A DNA stretch of 64,000 bases, taken from positions 163,186 through 227,185 of the forward strand of contig NZ_CANNDO010000006.1 in assembly GCF_947503385.1 (NCBI RefSeq), written 5' to 3'. The DNA is from an uncultured Tateyamaria sp. Its GTDB lineage: Bacteria; Pseudomonadota; Alphaproteobacteria; Rhodobacterales; Rhodobacteraceae. Of this stretch, positions 27,503 to 38,897 are shown one piece after another; the first letter of the stretch is position 1, and the number at the start of each line of letters is the position of its first letter. A model generated the notes under the pieces. That model did no database searches. It was not told the DNA's origin and was given only the letters and a program-made list of their open reading frames with translations. The translations under genes and the position numbers were made by a program.

Positions 27503-28699
27503 ATGCGCGACGCCGTCATCGTCTCCACCGTTCGCACGCCTATCGGCAAAGCCTATCGCGGCGCGTTTCAGGCCATGCCACCGCAAACGCTGGCCGCGCA
27601 TGTGATTGCCCATGCGGTGGACAGGGCCGGGCTGGAGCCCGCCGAGGTTGAGGATGTGATCTTGGGCGCGGCGCTCCAGCAAGGGCATCAGGCGAGCAAT
27701 ATTGCGCGGCAGGCGGCGGTGCGGGGCGGGATGCCGGTGACCACGGCAGGGATGAGCGTTGACCGGCAATGCGCCAGCGGGATGATGGCCATTGCCACCG
27801 CCTGCAAACAGGTGGCCCATGATGGTGTCGACATCATGGTGGCGGGCGGGGTGGAATCCGTGTCGCTTGTGCAGACGCCCGAGATGCGCGCAGCAGCAGA
27901 TCCCATGCTCAAGGACCGCAAGCCCGAGATCTATATGTCAATGCTTGAAACGGCCGAGACCGTGGCCGCGCGCTATGGCATCACCCGCGAGGCGATGGAC
28001 GCGTATGCGGTTCAGTCGCAGGACCGCACTGCCGCCGCCCAACAGGCGGGCAAGTTCGCAGATGAAATCGAGCCGATGCCCTCCGTCGTTATGGCCAAAA
28101 ACCCCGACACCGGTGAGGTCGAACAGCAGATGGTCATGCTGACCGAAGATGAAGGCAACCGGCCCGGCACCACGCTGGAAAGCCTCGCCGGGCTGAAGCC
28201 GGTCTTTGCCGACGGAATCCACATCGCGGAGGGCCAGTTCATTACAGCCGGAAACGCATCCCAGCTGTCCGACGGCGCGTCAGCTTGCGTTGTCATGGAG
28301 GCCGCAACCGCCGCGCGCAAAGGGCTGAGCCCGCTGGGGCGCTGCAAGGGCGTTGTGGCAGTGGGCTGCGAGCCCGACGAGATGGGGATCGGTCCGGTCT
28401 TTGCCGTACCAAAACTGCTCAAGGCGCATGGGCTGACCATGGATGACATCGACCTGTGGGAACTGAACGAGGCCTTTGCGGTGCAGGTGCTGTATTGTCG
28501 CGACAGGCTGGGCATCCCGGATGATCTTTTGAATGTGAACGGGGGCGCCATCTCGATCGGTCACCCCTATGGCATGTCCGGCGCGCGGATGGTTGGCCAT
28601 GCATTGATCGAAGGGAAACGGCGGGGCGCGAAATATGTTGTTTGCACAATGTGCGTGGGCGGTGGCATGGGGGCTGCGGGGCTGTTCGAGGTATTGTGA
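27503..28699 (+). CDS. acetyl-CoA C-acyltransferase (thiolase)
   Basis: A 398-residue thiolase with all catalytic parts: Cys90 in [33 protein letters not shown] (His) and the second cysteine in [16 protein letters not shown]. It cleaves 3-ketoacyl-CoA to acetyl-CoA in beta-oxidation or, in reverse, condenses acetyl-CoA. It lies in a set of acyl-CoA genes without the usual trifunctional FadB partner in the window, so the pathway end product cannot be fixed. Confidence 0.95.
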   Translation: MRDAVIVSTVRTPIGKAYRGAFQAMPPQTLAAHVIAHAVDRAGLEPAEVEDVILGAALQQGHQASNIARQAAVRGGMPVTTAGMSVDRQCASGMMAIATACKQVAHDGVDIMVAGGVESVSLVQTPEMRAAADPMLKDRKPEIYMSMLETAETVAARYGITREAMDAYAVQSQDRTAAAQQAGKFADEIEPMPSVVMAKNPDTGEVEQQMVMLTEDEGNRPGTTLESLAGLKPVFADGIHIAEGQFITAGNASQLSDGASACVVMEAATAARKGLSPLGRCKGVVAVGCEPDEMGIGPVFAVPKLLKAHGLTMDDIDLWELNEAFAVQVLYCRDRLGIPDDLLNVNGGAISIGHPYGMSGARMVGHALIEGKRRGAKYVVCTMCVGGGMGAAGLFEVL

Positions 28700-28728
28700 G
28701 CGTGATCCCGGTGGAAATGTCCAGAGAT

Positions 28729-28750
28729 GAGTATTTGAAAAGAGAAGAAG
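28729..28750 (-). repeat. intergenic motif CTTCTTCT-N8-ATAC, copy 3 (inverted)
   Basis: The minus strand reads CTTCTTCT, eight bases and ATACTC, with spacing identical to the copy at 27425. It lies between the thiolase and nitronate monooxygenase genes, in the opposite orientation to the genes. Confidence 0.6.
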
Positions 28751-28766
28751 CAGGGGAACGGCACGT

Positions 28767-29761
28767 ATGAGAGATGACAGCCATCTGCCGCAGGCCTTGC
28801 GCGGGCTGCGCTTGCCCATGATTGCAGCCCCCCTGTTCATCATTTCGGTGCCCGAACTGGTCATTGCGCAATGCAAGGCCGGTATCATCGGGTCATTTCC
28901 GGCGTTGAATGCGCGTGAACCCGAAGGGGCGCCGCCCTTGCTGGATGCGTGGCTGACGCAGATCACGGAGGAACTGGACCGGCACAATCAGGCGCACCCG
29001 GACCGGCCTGCCGCGCCCTTTGCGGTGAACCAAATCGTGCACCGGTCCAACGCGCGGCTGAAACGGGATCTGGAGATTTGCGTGCGTCACAAAGTGCCTT
29101 TGTGGATCACCAGCCTTGGCGCGCGGGTCGAGGTGAATGAGGCCGCGCACAGTTGCGGCGGTGTGGTCCTGCATGACGTCATCAACGACACCTTTGCCCG
29201 CAAGGCCATTGCCAAGGGCGCGGATGGCCTTGTGGCCGTCGCGGCCGGAGCGGGGGGACACGCTGGCCAGCAATCGCCGTTTGCCCTGGTTCAGGAGATC
29301 CGAAGCTGGTTCGACGGCCCGCTGGCCTTGTCGGGGGCAATCGCCACCGGCCAATCCCTGCTTGCCGCACGCGCGATGGGGGCTGATTTCGGCTATGTCG
29401 GCTCACCCTTTATTGCGACGGACGAGGCCAATGCTGATGCGGGGTACAAGGACATGATCGTCGACAGCGGTGCCGAGGATATCGTTTATTCTTCGCTCTT
29501 TACTGGCGTGTGGGGTAACTATCTGCGCGGCTCGGTAGAGGCTGCGGGCATGGACCCGGACAATCTGCCCACCGCCGATGCAGCGTCGATGGATTTCGCT
29601 TCGGGGTCCTCCAAACCCAAGGCGTGGAAGACAATCTGGGGCGCAGGGCAGGGCATTGGCGTGGTCAAAGCGCGCGCACCGGTGGCCGCTCTGGTCGACC
29701 GGATTGCGGAGGAATACGCCGCTGCCGGGGATGCGTTGTGCCGCACATTCGGAGAAACGCC

Positions 29762-29765
<4 letters not shown>
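28767..29765 (+). CDS. nitronate monooxygenase-like FMN enzyme
   Basis: A 332-residue TIM-barrel flavoprotein of the 2-nitropropane dioxygenase/nitronate monooxygenase family: LPMIAAPLFIISVPELV at the start, GADGLVAVAAGAGGHAGQ (phosphate-binding glycines and the catalytic-His region), then LSGAIATG and GADFGYVGSPFIAT. It may oxidise nitronates or act as an enoyl-reductase-like enzyme. The stop overlaps the next gene in ATGA, indicating coupling with the kinase-like protein. Confidence 0.88.
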
Positions 29766-30787
<1,022 letters not shown>

Positions 30788-30793
30788 CGCCTG

Positions 30794-31552
30794 CTACCAC
30801 AGCTTGGCCACGGCCCGGCGGAGCCTTTCGCGCAGGGTGCGGCGTTGGCGTGCGTGGCTGATGCCGCGCCATGTCGCGTAGTCCCCGCGGAGCAATGAAT
30901 TTGGCATGACGTCGATGCCCGAGGGTGGAAACGGGTCGTTCATATCAAGAGCTACGACATCATCCGCTGAAAACCCGCTGTGTTTGAGATGAAAATCAAT
31001 GAGGTGTTCGCCTGCCACGTGGTCCCCGCTTGCCACGAAGGCGCGGGCTGACGTTATGGCGGACATGTAGACCTGCATCACCTTTGGTGAGCCGATGGCG
31101 AACTGGTCGTTCCCGGAAATCGCACCCGCGCGTTTCTCCGAATTTGGTTGATAGATCTTGCCACGCTCCATGGTGCCAAAGTCAAAGGACCGGTTCAGCG
31201 CAAAGTCTGTTCGCGCCCGGATCACAAAATCATACGGCTTTTGCACCAGCCCCCAGGATGCAGACAGGCATTGCAGCATGAACAGCGCGTTCTCAGCGGG
31301 AAAATGTGCGCTATGTGTTTTTGAATAATATGCCAGAATTCCCGCGTGTTCTGCAGCAAACGGGGCCGGATCAAGCCATTCTAAGGTGTCGAACGTCCAA
31401 TCGCCGAAATCAACAGGTGTGTCTGACCGCCAAAAGCATCCCAGCACATCCACATCATGGTCGTTCAACAGATTGCGCGCATAAAACTCATAAGACAGAT
31501 GCGCAGATCGCGGCTGGCCGGAGAAAACGAGGGCTATTTTCGAGCGTGTCAT
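30794..31552 (-). CDS. putative glycosyltransferase-like protein
   Basis: A 252-residue protein starting MTRSKIALVFSGQPRSA. It contains GCFWRSDTPVDF, the central YDFVIRARTDFALNRSFDF, and GNDQFAIGSPKVMQVY, a pattern resembling WavE-type and other small surface-polysaccharide transferases in which R-x-R-x-D binds the sugar nucleotide. The exact family is not certain. The ATG chosen lies next to the divergent frame start; the frame is open upstream but that part overlaps the serine-hydrolase gene. It stands alone among catabolic genes. Confidence 0.62.
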   Translation of the reverse strand: MTRSKIALVFSGQPRSAHLSYEFYARNLLNDHDVDVLGCFWRSDTPVDFGDWTFDTLEWLDPAPFAAEHAGILAYYSKTHSAHFPAENALFMLQCLSASWGLVQKPYDFVIRARTDFALNRSFDFGTMERGKIYQPNSEKRAGAISGNDQFAIGSPKVMQVYMSAITSARAFVASGDHVAGEHLIDFHLKHSGFSADDVVALDMNDPFPPSGIDVMPNSLLRGDYATWRGISHARQRRTLRERLRRAVAKLW

Positions 31553-31664
31553 GAGGCTGGGTTTAATCACTGCCGCGCTTATTGAACAGGGCAGAGCATG
31601 GCGCATCTGTTTGTCGCGCGAGGCCGGGCTTGGCACGCGCATCAACTGGCGTAATGTGGCGGAT

Positions 31665-32873
31665 ATGGCAAATACACTTGATCCCGCGCGGCTGGGCCGC
31701 ATCACCGATTGGGCAGCGCGCTGCGTGGACACGCGCCGCTTTGCCGGATTGTCGGTTCTCATCTACCAGCACAGTCGCGAAGTGTATTATGACGACGCCG
31801 GTGTGCGTGATCTGGACAGCGGCGCGCACTTTGCCCGTGATACGGTGGCACGCATCTATTCGATGACCAAGCCGATCACGTCTTTGATCCTGATGATGCT
31901 GGTCGAGGAGGGCAGGGTGCATCTGGATGCGCCTGTGTCCCGTGTCTTGCCCGCCTTTGGCAACCCGCGCGCCTTGCGACCCGGTGCCACGAGCGTCGAG
32001 GACACAGAACCCTGTGCGGTGCCGACATTGCATCAGGTGCTGACGCATCAATCGGGCCTGAGCTACCCGTTCAACCCCGGTGTGCTAGGCCGGGAGATGG
32101 AGGCGCGCGACCTGCTGTTCAAGCCACAGGCGGGCACATTGGCGGCACAGTGCGATCTGTTGGCCACGCTTCCGTTGGCCTTTGCGCCGGGCGCGCGCTG
32201 GGAATACTCCGTCGGCATCGACGTGATCGGGCGGGTGATCGAAAGTGTCACAGGTCAGTCGTTGGACACAGTGTTTCAGGACCGTGTGTTAGGTCCGCTG
32301 GGCATGTCGGAGACTGGATTTGCCGTCAGCGATGCGCTGCTCGACCGTTTTGCGACGCTGTATACACCGCTTGCAGGCAACGCGATGGACCTGAACGCCG
32401 CAGCACCCGTTCCAGGCACATTGCGCGTGGTTGACGAGGCCGCAGCGTCGCCCTTTCGCCGCACGACCTGTTTCAGCGGCGGTGGCGGGCTGACAGGTAC
32501 AATTGACGATTACATGCGCTTTGCCGAATGCCTGCGACAAGGCGGGCAGGGGCTGGTGTCACCCTCGACCGTCCGCTTTATGCTGTCGAACCATCTGCCC
32601 GGTGACATCGCCAGCCTCGGACCGTCCAGCTTTGCCGAACAGCCCATGGACGGCGTCGGGTTCGGCATTGGTGGCGCGGTGGTTCTGGACCCTGCGCGCA
32701 GCCGCGTGCCGTCGTCCGTGGGCGATTTCAGTTGGGGTGGCATGGCGTCCACATTCTTCTGGATTGATCCGGTACACGACATATCGGCCGTCCTGTTCAC
32801 CCAGCTCAGCCCATCATCGGCCACTCCGGCGCGTGCAGAACTCAAGGCGCTGGTGCATGGCGCGCTGATGTGA
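31665..32873 (+). CDS. beta-lactamase-fold serine hydrolase (class C / EstB-like esterase)
   Basis: A 402-residue serine hydrolase with S66-M-T-K69, Tyr181 in EYSVG and a C-terminal FSWGGMAST that replaces the third lactamase motif (K-T-G). This pattern is typical of EstB-like esterases and not true beta-lactamases. No signal peptide is present, so it is probably cytoplasmic. The ATG at 31665 gives the family-like start; an upstream GTG would overlap the divergent gene. It precedes tesB by 12 bases and may be cotranscribed with it. Confidence 0.85.
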   Translation: MANTLDPARLGRITDWAARCVDTRRFAGLSVLIYQHSREVYYDDAGVRDLDSGAHFARDTVARIYSMTKPITSLILMMLVEEGRVHLDAPVSRVLPAFGNPRALRPGATSVEDTEPCAVPTLHQVLTHQSGLSYPFNPGVLGREMEARDLLFKPQAGTLAAQCDLLATLPLAFAPGARWEYSVGIDVIGRVIESVTGQSLDTVFQDRVLGPLGMSETGFAVSDALLDRFATLYTPLAGNAMDLNAAAPVPGTLRVVDEAAASPFRRTTCFSGGGGLTGTIDDYMRFAECLRQGGQGLVSPSTVRFMLSNHLPGDIASLGPSSFAEQPMDGVGFGIGGAVVLDPARSRVPSSVGDFSWGGMASTFFWIDPVHDISAVLFTQLSPSSATPARAELKALVHGALM

Positions 32874-32885
32874 CAGGCAAGGGCC

Positions 32886-33764
32886 ATGACAGACGCACAT
32901 CAGACATTGCTGGACCTGCTGGCCGTTGAACGGCTCGAGGTGGACCTGTTTCGCGGCACCGGGCAGGGGGGCGAGACATCGACCCGTATTTTTGGCGGGC
33001 AGGTGATCGGTCAGGCGCTGGCCGCCGCCTATCGCACGGTCGAAGACCGGCTATGCCATTCGCTGCACGCCTATTTCATCCGCCCCGGCGATCCCGAAGT
33101 GCCGGTGGTCTATCAGGTGGACCGCGCGCGTGACGGGGGCAGTTTCACAACACGGCGCGTTGTGGCGATCCAGCACGGGCGGCAAATTCTGAACATGTCC
33201 GCATCGTTCCACGTGCAGGAAAGCGGCTGGGCGCATCAGCATCCCATGCCCGAGGTCGAGGGACCGGATGGGTTGGCGGACCGGGGCACACTACGGGCCG
33301 CCGTGGTGGAGCATATTCCCGAAAAGTATCACGAAGAATTCCTGCGTCCGCGCCCCATCGACATTCGCGAAGTGGCGCCCCGCGATTTCTTTACACCGCC
33401 GCCAGCGGATGATGTGTCACATCTTTGGTTTCGCATGGCCGCAGCACAGGGCATCGCCCCTGAATTGCAGCATTGCCTGCTGGCCTATGCGTCTGATCTG
33501 AACCTGCTGGGGACTGCGCTGCGCCCGCATGGGCAGACCTGGTTCACCGGCAAAGTCATGGCGGCCAGCCTTGATCACGCGATGTGGTTCCATGCGCCTG
33601 CCGCGTTCAGCGACTGGCATCTGTACACCATGGACAGCCCATGGGCCGGCAACGGACGCGGGTTTAATCGTGGCAAGATTTACGACCGAGACGGGCGGCT
33701 GATTGCGTCCGTCGCCCAAGAGGGTCTGATGCGTCCGGCGGAGCCACGCGGGCAGGGTGCCTAG
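32886..33764 (+). CDS. tesB: acyl-CoA thioesterase II
   Basis: A 292-residue TesB-type double hot-dog thioesterase. It starts LLDLLAVERLEVDLFRG and has RIFGGQVIGQALAAAYRT in the first repeat, and ASLDHAMWFHAPAAFSDWHLY with the active-site Asp near residue 222 in the second. It hydrolyses medium- to long-chain acyl-CoA to free acid and CoA. It follows the esterase gene closely. Its last four bases overlap the convergent SDR gene. Confidence 0.94.
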   Translation: MTDAHQTLLDLLAVERLEVDLFRGTGQGGETSTRIFGGQVIGQALAAAYRTVEDRLCHSLHAYFIRPGDPEVPVVYQVDRARDGGSFTTRRVVAIQHGRQILNMSASFHVQESGWAHQHPMPEVEGPDGLADRGTLRAAVVEHIPEKYHEEFLRPRPIDIREVAPRDFFTPPPADDVSHLWFRMAAAQGIAPELQHCLLAYASDLNLLGTALRPHGQTWFTGKVMAASLDHAMWFHAPAAFSDWHLYTMDSPWAGNGRGFNRGKIYDRDGRLIASVAQEGLMRPAEPRGQGA

Positions 33765-34525
33765 TCGTGATATCCGCGGTTCAGTTTGCGCATCCCACCC
33801 AGCCATCTTTCGTAATCATTGGCCTTTAGAGCCATGTAATCACGCACTTTTTCGTGCGGCAGAATCAAGAAAACGCCGTCCTTGATGCCTTGGATGGCGG
33901 CTTCGGCCACCTCCTCGGGCTCAAGGATACCATCAGCGGCAGCTGCGTGGTCCTCGTGACCTTTGATCATCGGGGTGCGCACGCCTTGGGGGCACAGGCA
34001 GGACACGCCGATCCCGTCATCGCCATGGGTCATCGCCAACCATTCCGCCAATCCCACAGCGGCGTGTTTGGTCACACCGTAGGGTGCCGAGCCGATCTGA
34101 TTCAGCACCCCCGCAGCGGACGCCGTGTTGAGCAGATGACCGCCGCCACGTTCGATCATGCCGGGGATAAGGCGGCGCGCGGCCCAGACATGGGACATGA
34201 CATTGATGCGCCACATGCGGTCCCATGTGTCATCGGGCAACGCAACACCGCCTGACGTCAGAACGCCCGCGTTTGAACAGAACAGGTCAATGGGTCCCAG
34301 CTGCGCCTCGACTGTGTCGATGGCGCGTGTCAGATCAGCCTCGTCGCCGACATCAACTTTAACGGCTAGGCCGTTGATTCGGTGTGCGACTTGCTGTGCC
34401 TTTGTGTCGTCGACATCAAGGCAGGCGACGGATTTGGCGCCATGGTGATGGGCCGCGCGCGCCAAAGCTGCGCCGATGCCTTGTGCCGCGCCGGTTATTG
34501 CGACGGTCTTGCCTGATACATCCAT
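33761..34525 (-). CDS. SDR-family oxidoreductase
   Basis: A 254-residue short-chain dehydrogenase with the cofactor loop TGAAQGIGAAL, an acidic residue after strand two (LDVDD) indicating NAD, SNAG, and the catalytic YGVTK. The substrate is unknown. The ATG at 34525 gives the usual MDVSGKTVAITG start; the longer reading adds an unlikely cysteine-rich leader. It is convergent with tesB, overlapping four bases. Confidence 0.9.
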   Translation of the reverse strand: MDVSGKTVAITGAAQGIGAALARAAHHHGAKSVACLDVDDTKAQQVAHRINGLAVKVDVGDEADLTRAIDTVEAQLGPIDLFCSNAGVLTSGGVALPDDTWDRMWRINVMSHVWAARRLIPGMIERGGGHLLNTASAAGVLNQIGSAPYGVTKHAAVGLAEWLAMTHGDDGIGVSCLCPQGVRTPMIKGHEDHAAAADGILEPEEVAEAAIQGIKDGVFLILPHEKVRDYMALKANDYERWLGGMRKLNRGYHD

Positions 34526-34749
34526 GCTGCGCGCGCTCCTCTGGTCTACGCAGCATGGCGCTGGTGTCCGGTGGGGGCAATGATTCCACTGTACGGACAT
34601 GGCCGGAGAATCTATCGAGATTTCTTATAATCCACATTATGTAATATTTTATACAGTGCGCCGCACAAAGCAGGTGCATCGTAGAAACCCATTGCAATTC
34701 CGGCTGGCGCTCCCATTTGTTACGATATTCGTACAATAAGGAGCCGAAC

Positions 34750-35334
34750 ATGAACCGACCAACAGGATTGATCGCAATTGCCTTGGCATTGGGACTGGCA
34801 CAGATCACATGGGCCAATGAGCTCACCAATCTACCGCAACCCCCTGAGCTTGCAACGCAAAGCACATATCTCACCAACGAAGAAGTGCTGTTCCTGCCAA
34901 CAGATACCGGGACCGCATGGGCGTTCTTTCGCGCAAAACCGATCACAGACTATCTGGAACCGACGGACCGAATCCCAGCCATTGAATCCGTTGAAGTGCT
35001 CAAGGAGCCTTGGGGGGAACCCGGCAGCGTCCGGCGTGTGTCCCTGGACGGTGGTGGCGCGGTATTAGAGCGTGTTCTGACCAGCACAGATACGGAATTC
35101 ACCTATCGAATCTGGGACGTACAGACCGGTTCTGGTCGCTTTATCAATCACATATACGGCGAGTTTCATGTCAGGCCAGTAAACGACGGCGCCGAGATCG
35201 TCTGGCGCTACAATATCGCGCCCAATGCCTTCTTTGCCCGGCCATTCATCCGACGGTTCCTGAACAACGATTTCGAACCGTTCATGGAAGGTGGACTGGC
35301 CGGTCTGGACGCCGCGTTTCAAGCGCAACAGTGA
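34750..35334 (+). CDS. exported SRPBCC-like protein
   Basis: A 194-residue protein with a signal peptide (residues 1-20, cleavage after ITWANE or nearby). The mature part resembles an SRPBCC/START-like ligand-binding barrel, with GSVRRVSLDGGGAVLERVL and EIVWRYNIAPNAFFARPFIRRFLN typical of polyketide-cyclase-like lipid-binding folds. The ligand is unknown. AAGGAG lies six bases before the ATG, which supports this start over an in-frame ATG 11 codons earlier. The 225 bases upstream are AT-rich and hold its promoter. It is convergent with phoB, with no space between the stops. Confidence 0.72.
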   Translation: MNRPTGLIAIALALGLAQITWANELTNLPQPPELATQSTYLTNEEVLFLPTDTGTAWAFFRAKPITDYLEPTDRIPAIESVEVLKEPWGEPGSVRRVSLDGGGAVLERVLTSTDTEFTYRIWDVQTGSGRFINHIYGEFHVRPVNDGAEIVWRYNIAPNAFFARPFIRRFLNNDFEPFMEGGLAGLDAAFQAQQ

Positions 35335-36024
35335 TCAGCCCAACGCGTACCCTGCCCCACGCACTGTCCGCACCGGATCGCCACCACCGAATTGCGTCAA
35401 CGCCTTGCGCAGCCGTCCAATATGCACGTCAACGGTCCGCGTATCGACATAAATATCGCGGCCCCAGACACGATCCAAAAGCTGTTCGCGGCTCCAGACC
35501 CGGCCCGGTTTTTCCATGAATGTGCTCAGCAGTCGAAACTCTGTCGGGCCCAGTTTGAGGATGTCCGGTCCGCGCGTGACCTTGTGGCTTTCGGCATCAA
35601 GGACAATATCGTCAAACTCCAGCCGCTGTCCGACCGTCGATGGGCGCACGCGCCGCAGTTGCGACCGCACGCGCGCCATCAATTCGATAACAGAGTATGG
35701 TTTGACCACGTAATCATCCGCGCCGGTTTCCAGCCCGCGCACTTTGTCGACTTCTTCGGAGCGCGCGGAAAGCATGATGACGGGGATATTGCGCGTCTCG
35801 GGCCGTATTTTCAGCCTGCGGCACACTTCGATCCCGCTCAGATGCGGCATCATCCAATCAAGGACAATGATGTCCGGCAGATCCTCATCCACCAGCAACA
35901 ACGCTTCTTCACCGTTTTGCGCACGGCTGACGGCGAACCCTTCGGCTTCGAGATTGTAGGCCAGCACTTCGCGTTGTGCGGGCTCGTCTTCGACAACCAG
36001 AACACGGGGCTGATCGGCGGACAT
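35335..36024 (-). CDS. phoB: phosphate regulon response regulator PhoB
   Basis: A 229-residue OmpR/PhoB-type regulator. The receiver has acidic residues V-E-D-E at 11-14, the phosphorylated Asp56 in VLDWMMP and Lys in VVKPYS; the winged-helix C-terminus includes LGPTEFRLLSTFM and YVDTRTVDVHIGRLRKAL. Phosphorylated by PhoR, it binds Pho boxes and activates phosphate-starvation genes. It is the last gene of pstSCAB-phoU-phoB; five bases separate it from phoU. The sensor phoR lies at the other end, before pstS. Confidence 0.97.
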   Translation of the reverse strand: MSADQPRVLVVEDEPAQREVLAYNLEAEGFAVSRAQNGEEALLLVDEDLPDIIVLDWMMPHLSGIEVCRRLKIRPETRNIPVIMLSARSEEVDKVRGLETGADDYVVKPYSVIELMARVRSQLRRVRPSTVGQRLEFDDIVLDAESHKVTRGPDILKLGPTEFRLLSTFMEKPGRVWSREQLLDRVWGRDIYVDTRTVDVHIGRLRKALTQFGGGDPVRTVRGAGYALG

Positions 36025-36029
36025 TGCAT

Positions 36030-36743
36030 CTACTCCGGCGTGATGTTGGTAACGGAGGTTTTGTCCGCCTTTTGGCGGCTTTCATCCGGAATGGACCCGG
36101 TCACCAGGTAGACAACCTGTTCTGCGATGGACGTCACATGATCGCCCATCCGTTCGATGTTTTTTGCGATGAAATGCAAATGCATACAGGCGGTGATGTT
36201 GCGCGGGTCTTCCATCATAAAGGTCAGGAATTCGCGGAAAAGCGCATTGTACATCTGATCGACCTCTTCGTCCCGGTCAATCACGTCCTGCGCCAGTTCG
36301 GCGTCACGAGCGATATAGGCATCCAGCGCGTCCTTGAGCATCCGCTCGACCTCGCGGGCCATGCGGCGCAGCGCACCGGCACTGTCGTTTACAGGTGCCA
36401 TCTGGGCCAGAACGGATGTCCGCTTGCCCATATTTTTTGCATAGTCTCCAATGCGTTCGAGGTTGGCGCTCACCTTCATGATGGACAGCACCAAACGCAG
36501 GTCGATCGCCGTGGGGGCACGCAGCGCAATGACGCGCGCGGCCTCTTCGTTGATCTGCTCTTCGAGCGCGTCAATGGTCTTGTCGGCGCGCCGCACAGCT
36601 TCGGCGCGTTCCTCGTCACGGGTCTCGAGGCTGATTGCAGCCTCCATGATCGCGTTTTCGACGAGGCCGCCCATTTTCATAATCTGTGCCTGAATGGCCT
36701 CAAGGTCCCGATCAAAGGCCGAGGCGATGTGTTGGTCTTGCAT
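36030..36743 (-). CDS. phoU: phosphate signalling protein PhoU
   Basis: A 237-residue all-helical protein with the two PhoU repeats, each with an E/DxxxD metal-binding pattern (MGGLVENAIMEAA, LERIGDYAKNMG; and the second near AKNIERMGDHVTSIAEQVVYLV). PhoU links PstB transport status to PhoR and prevents signalling when phosphate is plentiful. It is tightly packed between pstB and phoB. Confidence 0.97.
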   Translation of the reverse strand: MQDQHIASAFDRDLEAIQAQIMKMGGLVENAIMEAAISLETRDEERAEAVRRADKTIDALEEQINEEAARVIALRAPTAIDLRLVLSIMKVSANLERIGDYAKNMGKRTSVLAQMAPVNDSAGALRRMAREVERMLKDALDAYIARDAELAQDVIDRDEEVDQMYNALFREFLTFMMEDPRNITACMHLHFIAKNIERMGDHVTSIAEQVVYLVTGSIPDESRQKADKTSVTNITPE

Positions 36744-36754
36744 GTCTCTGCCCC

Positions 36755-37552
36755 CTACCCGATCCGGCCCGTGATGTAGCTTTCGGTGCGCGGGTCCACC
36801 GGGTTGGTAAAGATTTGTCCGGTCTCGCCATATTCAACGAGGTTACCGAGGTGGAAGAACGCGGTTTTCTGACTGACACGCGCGGCTTGCTGCATGGAAT
36901 GCGTGACGATCACAACCGAGTAGTTCTGTTTCAACTCGTCAATCAACTCTTCGACCTGCGCCGTGGCAATAGGATCAAGCGCCGAACAGGGTTCGTCCAT
37001 CAACAACACTTCGGGTTCGGTCGCGACGGCACGCGCAATGCAGAGGCGCTGCTGCTGACCACCAGAAAGCCCCGTGCCGGGGGCATCAAGCCGGTCTTTC
37101 ACCTCGTCCCAGATGGCACCGCGCCGCAATGCGTTTTCAACGATCTGGTCAAGGTCGGCCTTGTTCCTGGCCAGACCGTGGATCTTGGGGCCGTAGGCCA
37201 CGTTATCGTAGATCGACTTGGGGAACGGGTTGGGTTTCTGAAACACCATGCCGACCTTGGCGCGCAGCTGCACCGGATCAATGCGCTTGTCATAGATGTC
37301 TTCACCGTCGATCAGGATGTCCCCCTCGACCCGGCAAATGTCAATTGTGTCGTTCATCCTGTTGAGACAACGCAGAAAAGTTGACTTACCACAGCCTGAC
37401 GGGCCAATGAATGCGGTCACGGTTTTGTCCGCGATGTCCACATCCACATCCTTGATGGCGTGGTTGTCGCCGTAATAGACCTGCACCTTGCGCGCAGCGA
37501 TCTTGGTTTCGCTCGACTCCACGTCTCTCTCCACAATTCTCATGTCGTTCAT
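36755..37552 (-). CDS. pstB: phosphate ABC transporter ATP-binding protein PstB
   Basis: A 265-residue ABC ATPase with Walker [10 protein letters not shown], signature [14 protein letters not shown], Walker [14 protein letters not shown] and H-loop His. LNRMND after Walker A is specific to PstB. It powers high-affinity phosphate uptake with PstSCA. The ATG at 37552 is preceded by AGGGG at a suitable distance; an upstream TTG would extend it by nine residues. Confidence 0.97.
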   Translation of the reverse strand: MNDMRIVERDVESSETKIAARKVQVYYGDNHAIKDVDVDIADKTVTAFIGPSGCGKSTFLRCLNRMNDTIDICRVEGDILIDGEDIYDKRIDPVQLRAKVGMVFQKPNPFPKSIYDNVAYGPKIHGLARNKADLDQIVENALRRGAIWDEVKDRLDAPGTGLSGGQQQRLCIARAVATEPEVLLMDEPCSALDPIATAQVEELIDELKQNYSVVIVTHSMQQAARVSQKTAFFHLGNLVEYGETGQIFTNPVDPRTESYITGRIG

Positions 37553-37562
37553 GGGCTTGCCC

Positions 37563-38897
37563 CTACCAGCGGCGTTCAAAGCGGCGCCGCAGGATCACGG
37601 CAATGGTATTCATCGTTATCAGGAACAGCAGCAGGATGATGATGCCACCCCACGCCTTTTCGGTAAACACGGCGTCGGAACGGGCCGCCCAGTTGTAGAT
37701 TTGCGCAGGCACAGCCGAGTTTGGTTCCAGAAACCCGTCAATCAGCGCCTCCGGATAGCGCGCGACAAACCCCACCATGCCGATCAGCAAGAGCGGCGCG
37801 GTTTCACCCAGAGCCTGCGCCAGACCGATGATTGTACCCGTCAGAATGCCGGGCGCGGCGAGCGGCAGCACGTGGTGAAACACCGCCTGCATTTTCGAGG
37901 CCCCGACACCAAGGGCCGCATCGCGGATCGACGGCGGCACCGCCTTCAATGACGCGCGGGTCGAGATAATGATCGTCGGAAGCGTCATCAGGGTCAGCAC
38001 AAGCCCGCCCACCAGCGGCGCTGATTGCGGCAGGTGCGCAAATTGGATGAAGACGGCAAGGCCCAGAATACCAAACACAATCGACGGCACCGCGGCGAGG
38101 TTCGAGATGTTGACCTCAATCAGGTCCGTGAACCGGTTTTTGGGTGCGAATTCCTCAAGGTAGATGGACGCGGCAACGCCGATAGGCAGCGCCAGCACCA
38201 GCACCACAAGCATCATAAAGAACGACCCCAGCACTGATGCACCAATCCCGGCCCCGCCGGGGTTGTCGACGCCTGTGTCCACCCCTGTGATAAAGGTCCA
38301 GTTGAACACCTGTTTCACGATCCCTGCATCGCGCATAGCGTCGATCAGGTCAAAATCCTCGGGCATAAAGAAACGGTTGCCCTCGACCAGATCACCGCGC
38401 GTGAACGTGCCTTTGAGGTAGCGGTCCACGCGGCTGGAGGCAGCAACCTCGAAGCCGATGGGCTGGCCCAACTGGTCTTCGTTGTCGCGGTAATAGGCGC
38501 GCAGCTGACCGCCAACCTTGCCCAAAAGACGGTCGACAGCGGCCTTGTCAAATTCAATGTCAACGCCGCGTTCCTTCATTTCCGCAGACAGACCGTCGAT
38601 GAAATAGCCGGTATATATGCCCGTCTTGAGCATGGCCGCCTCGGCCTCGTCATATTGCTCTTGCGTCATGGTAAACGGAATTTCGACCACCGCCTGTCGG
38701 AAGGCAGGGATGCCAGCCGTCAGGATGGCGGTCAGCAGGGCAATCAGGAAAAAGAGGCCCGTGCCGATTGCGGCAATGCCGTAGTAGCGGAACCGCCGTT
38801 CGGAGGCATTGCGTTTCTTGGTACGCGCATCCTCGGTCATCAGGGATTTCGTGGGCTGCGGCGCGGCGCCGGAGGTGTCCATGGCTGCATCAGACAT
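37563..38897 (-). CDS. pstA: phosphate ABC transporter permease PstA
   Basis: A 444-residue permease, longer than the roughly 300 residues of the enterobacterial form because of an N-terminal cytoplasmic leader and a large periplasmic loop after the first helix (residues about 60-205), a layout usual in alphaproteobacteria. The C-terminal part has the permease helices and the ABC-contact loop ([21 protein letters not shown]). It is adjacent to pstB and overlaps pstC by one base. Confidence 0.96.
   Translation of the reverse strand: MSDAAMDTSGAAPQPTKSLMTEDARTKKRNASERRFRYYGIAAIGTGLFFLIALLTAILTAGIPAFRQAVVEIPFTMTQEQYDEAEAAMLKTGIYTGYFIDGLSAEMKERGVDIEFDKAAVDRLLGKVGGQLRAYYRDNEDQLGQPIGFEVAASSRVDRYLKGTFTRGDLVEGNRFFMPEDFDLIDAMRDAGIVKQVFNWTFITGVDTGVDNPGGAGIGASVLGSFFMMLVVLVLALPIGVAASIYLEEFAPKNRFTDLIEVNISNLAAVPSIVFGILGLAVFIQFAHLPQSAPLVGGLVLTLMTLPTIIISTRASLKAVPPSIRDAALGVGASKMQAVFHHVLPLAAPGILTGTIIGLAQALGETAPLLLIGMVGFVARYPEALIDGFLEPNSAVPAQIYNWAARSDAVFTEKAWGGIIILLLFLITMNTIAVILRRRFERRW

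Noticed and set aside
31665..32873. True class C beta-lactamase
   Set aside because: No signal peptide and no K-T-G motif; better explained as an EstB-like esterase.
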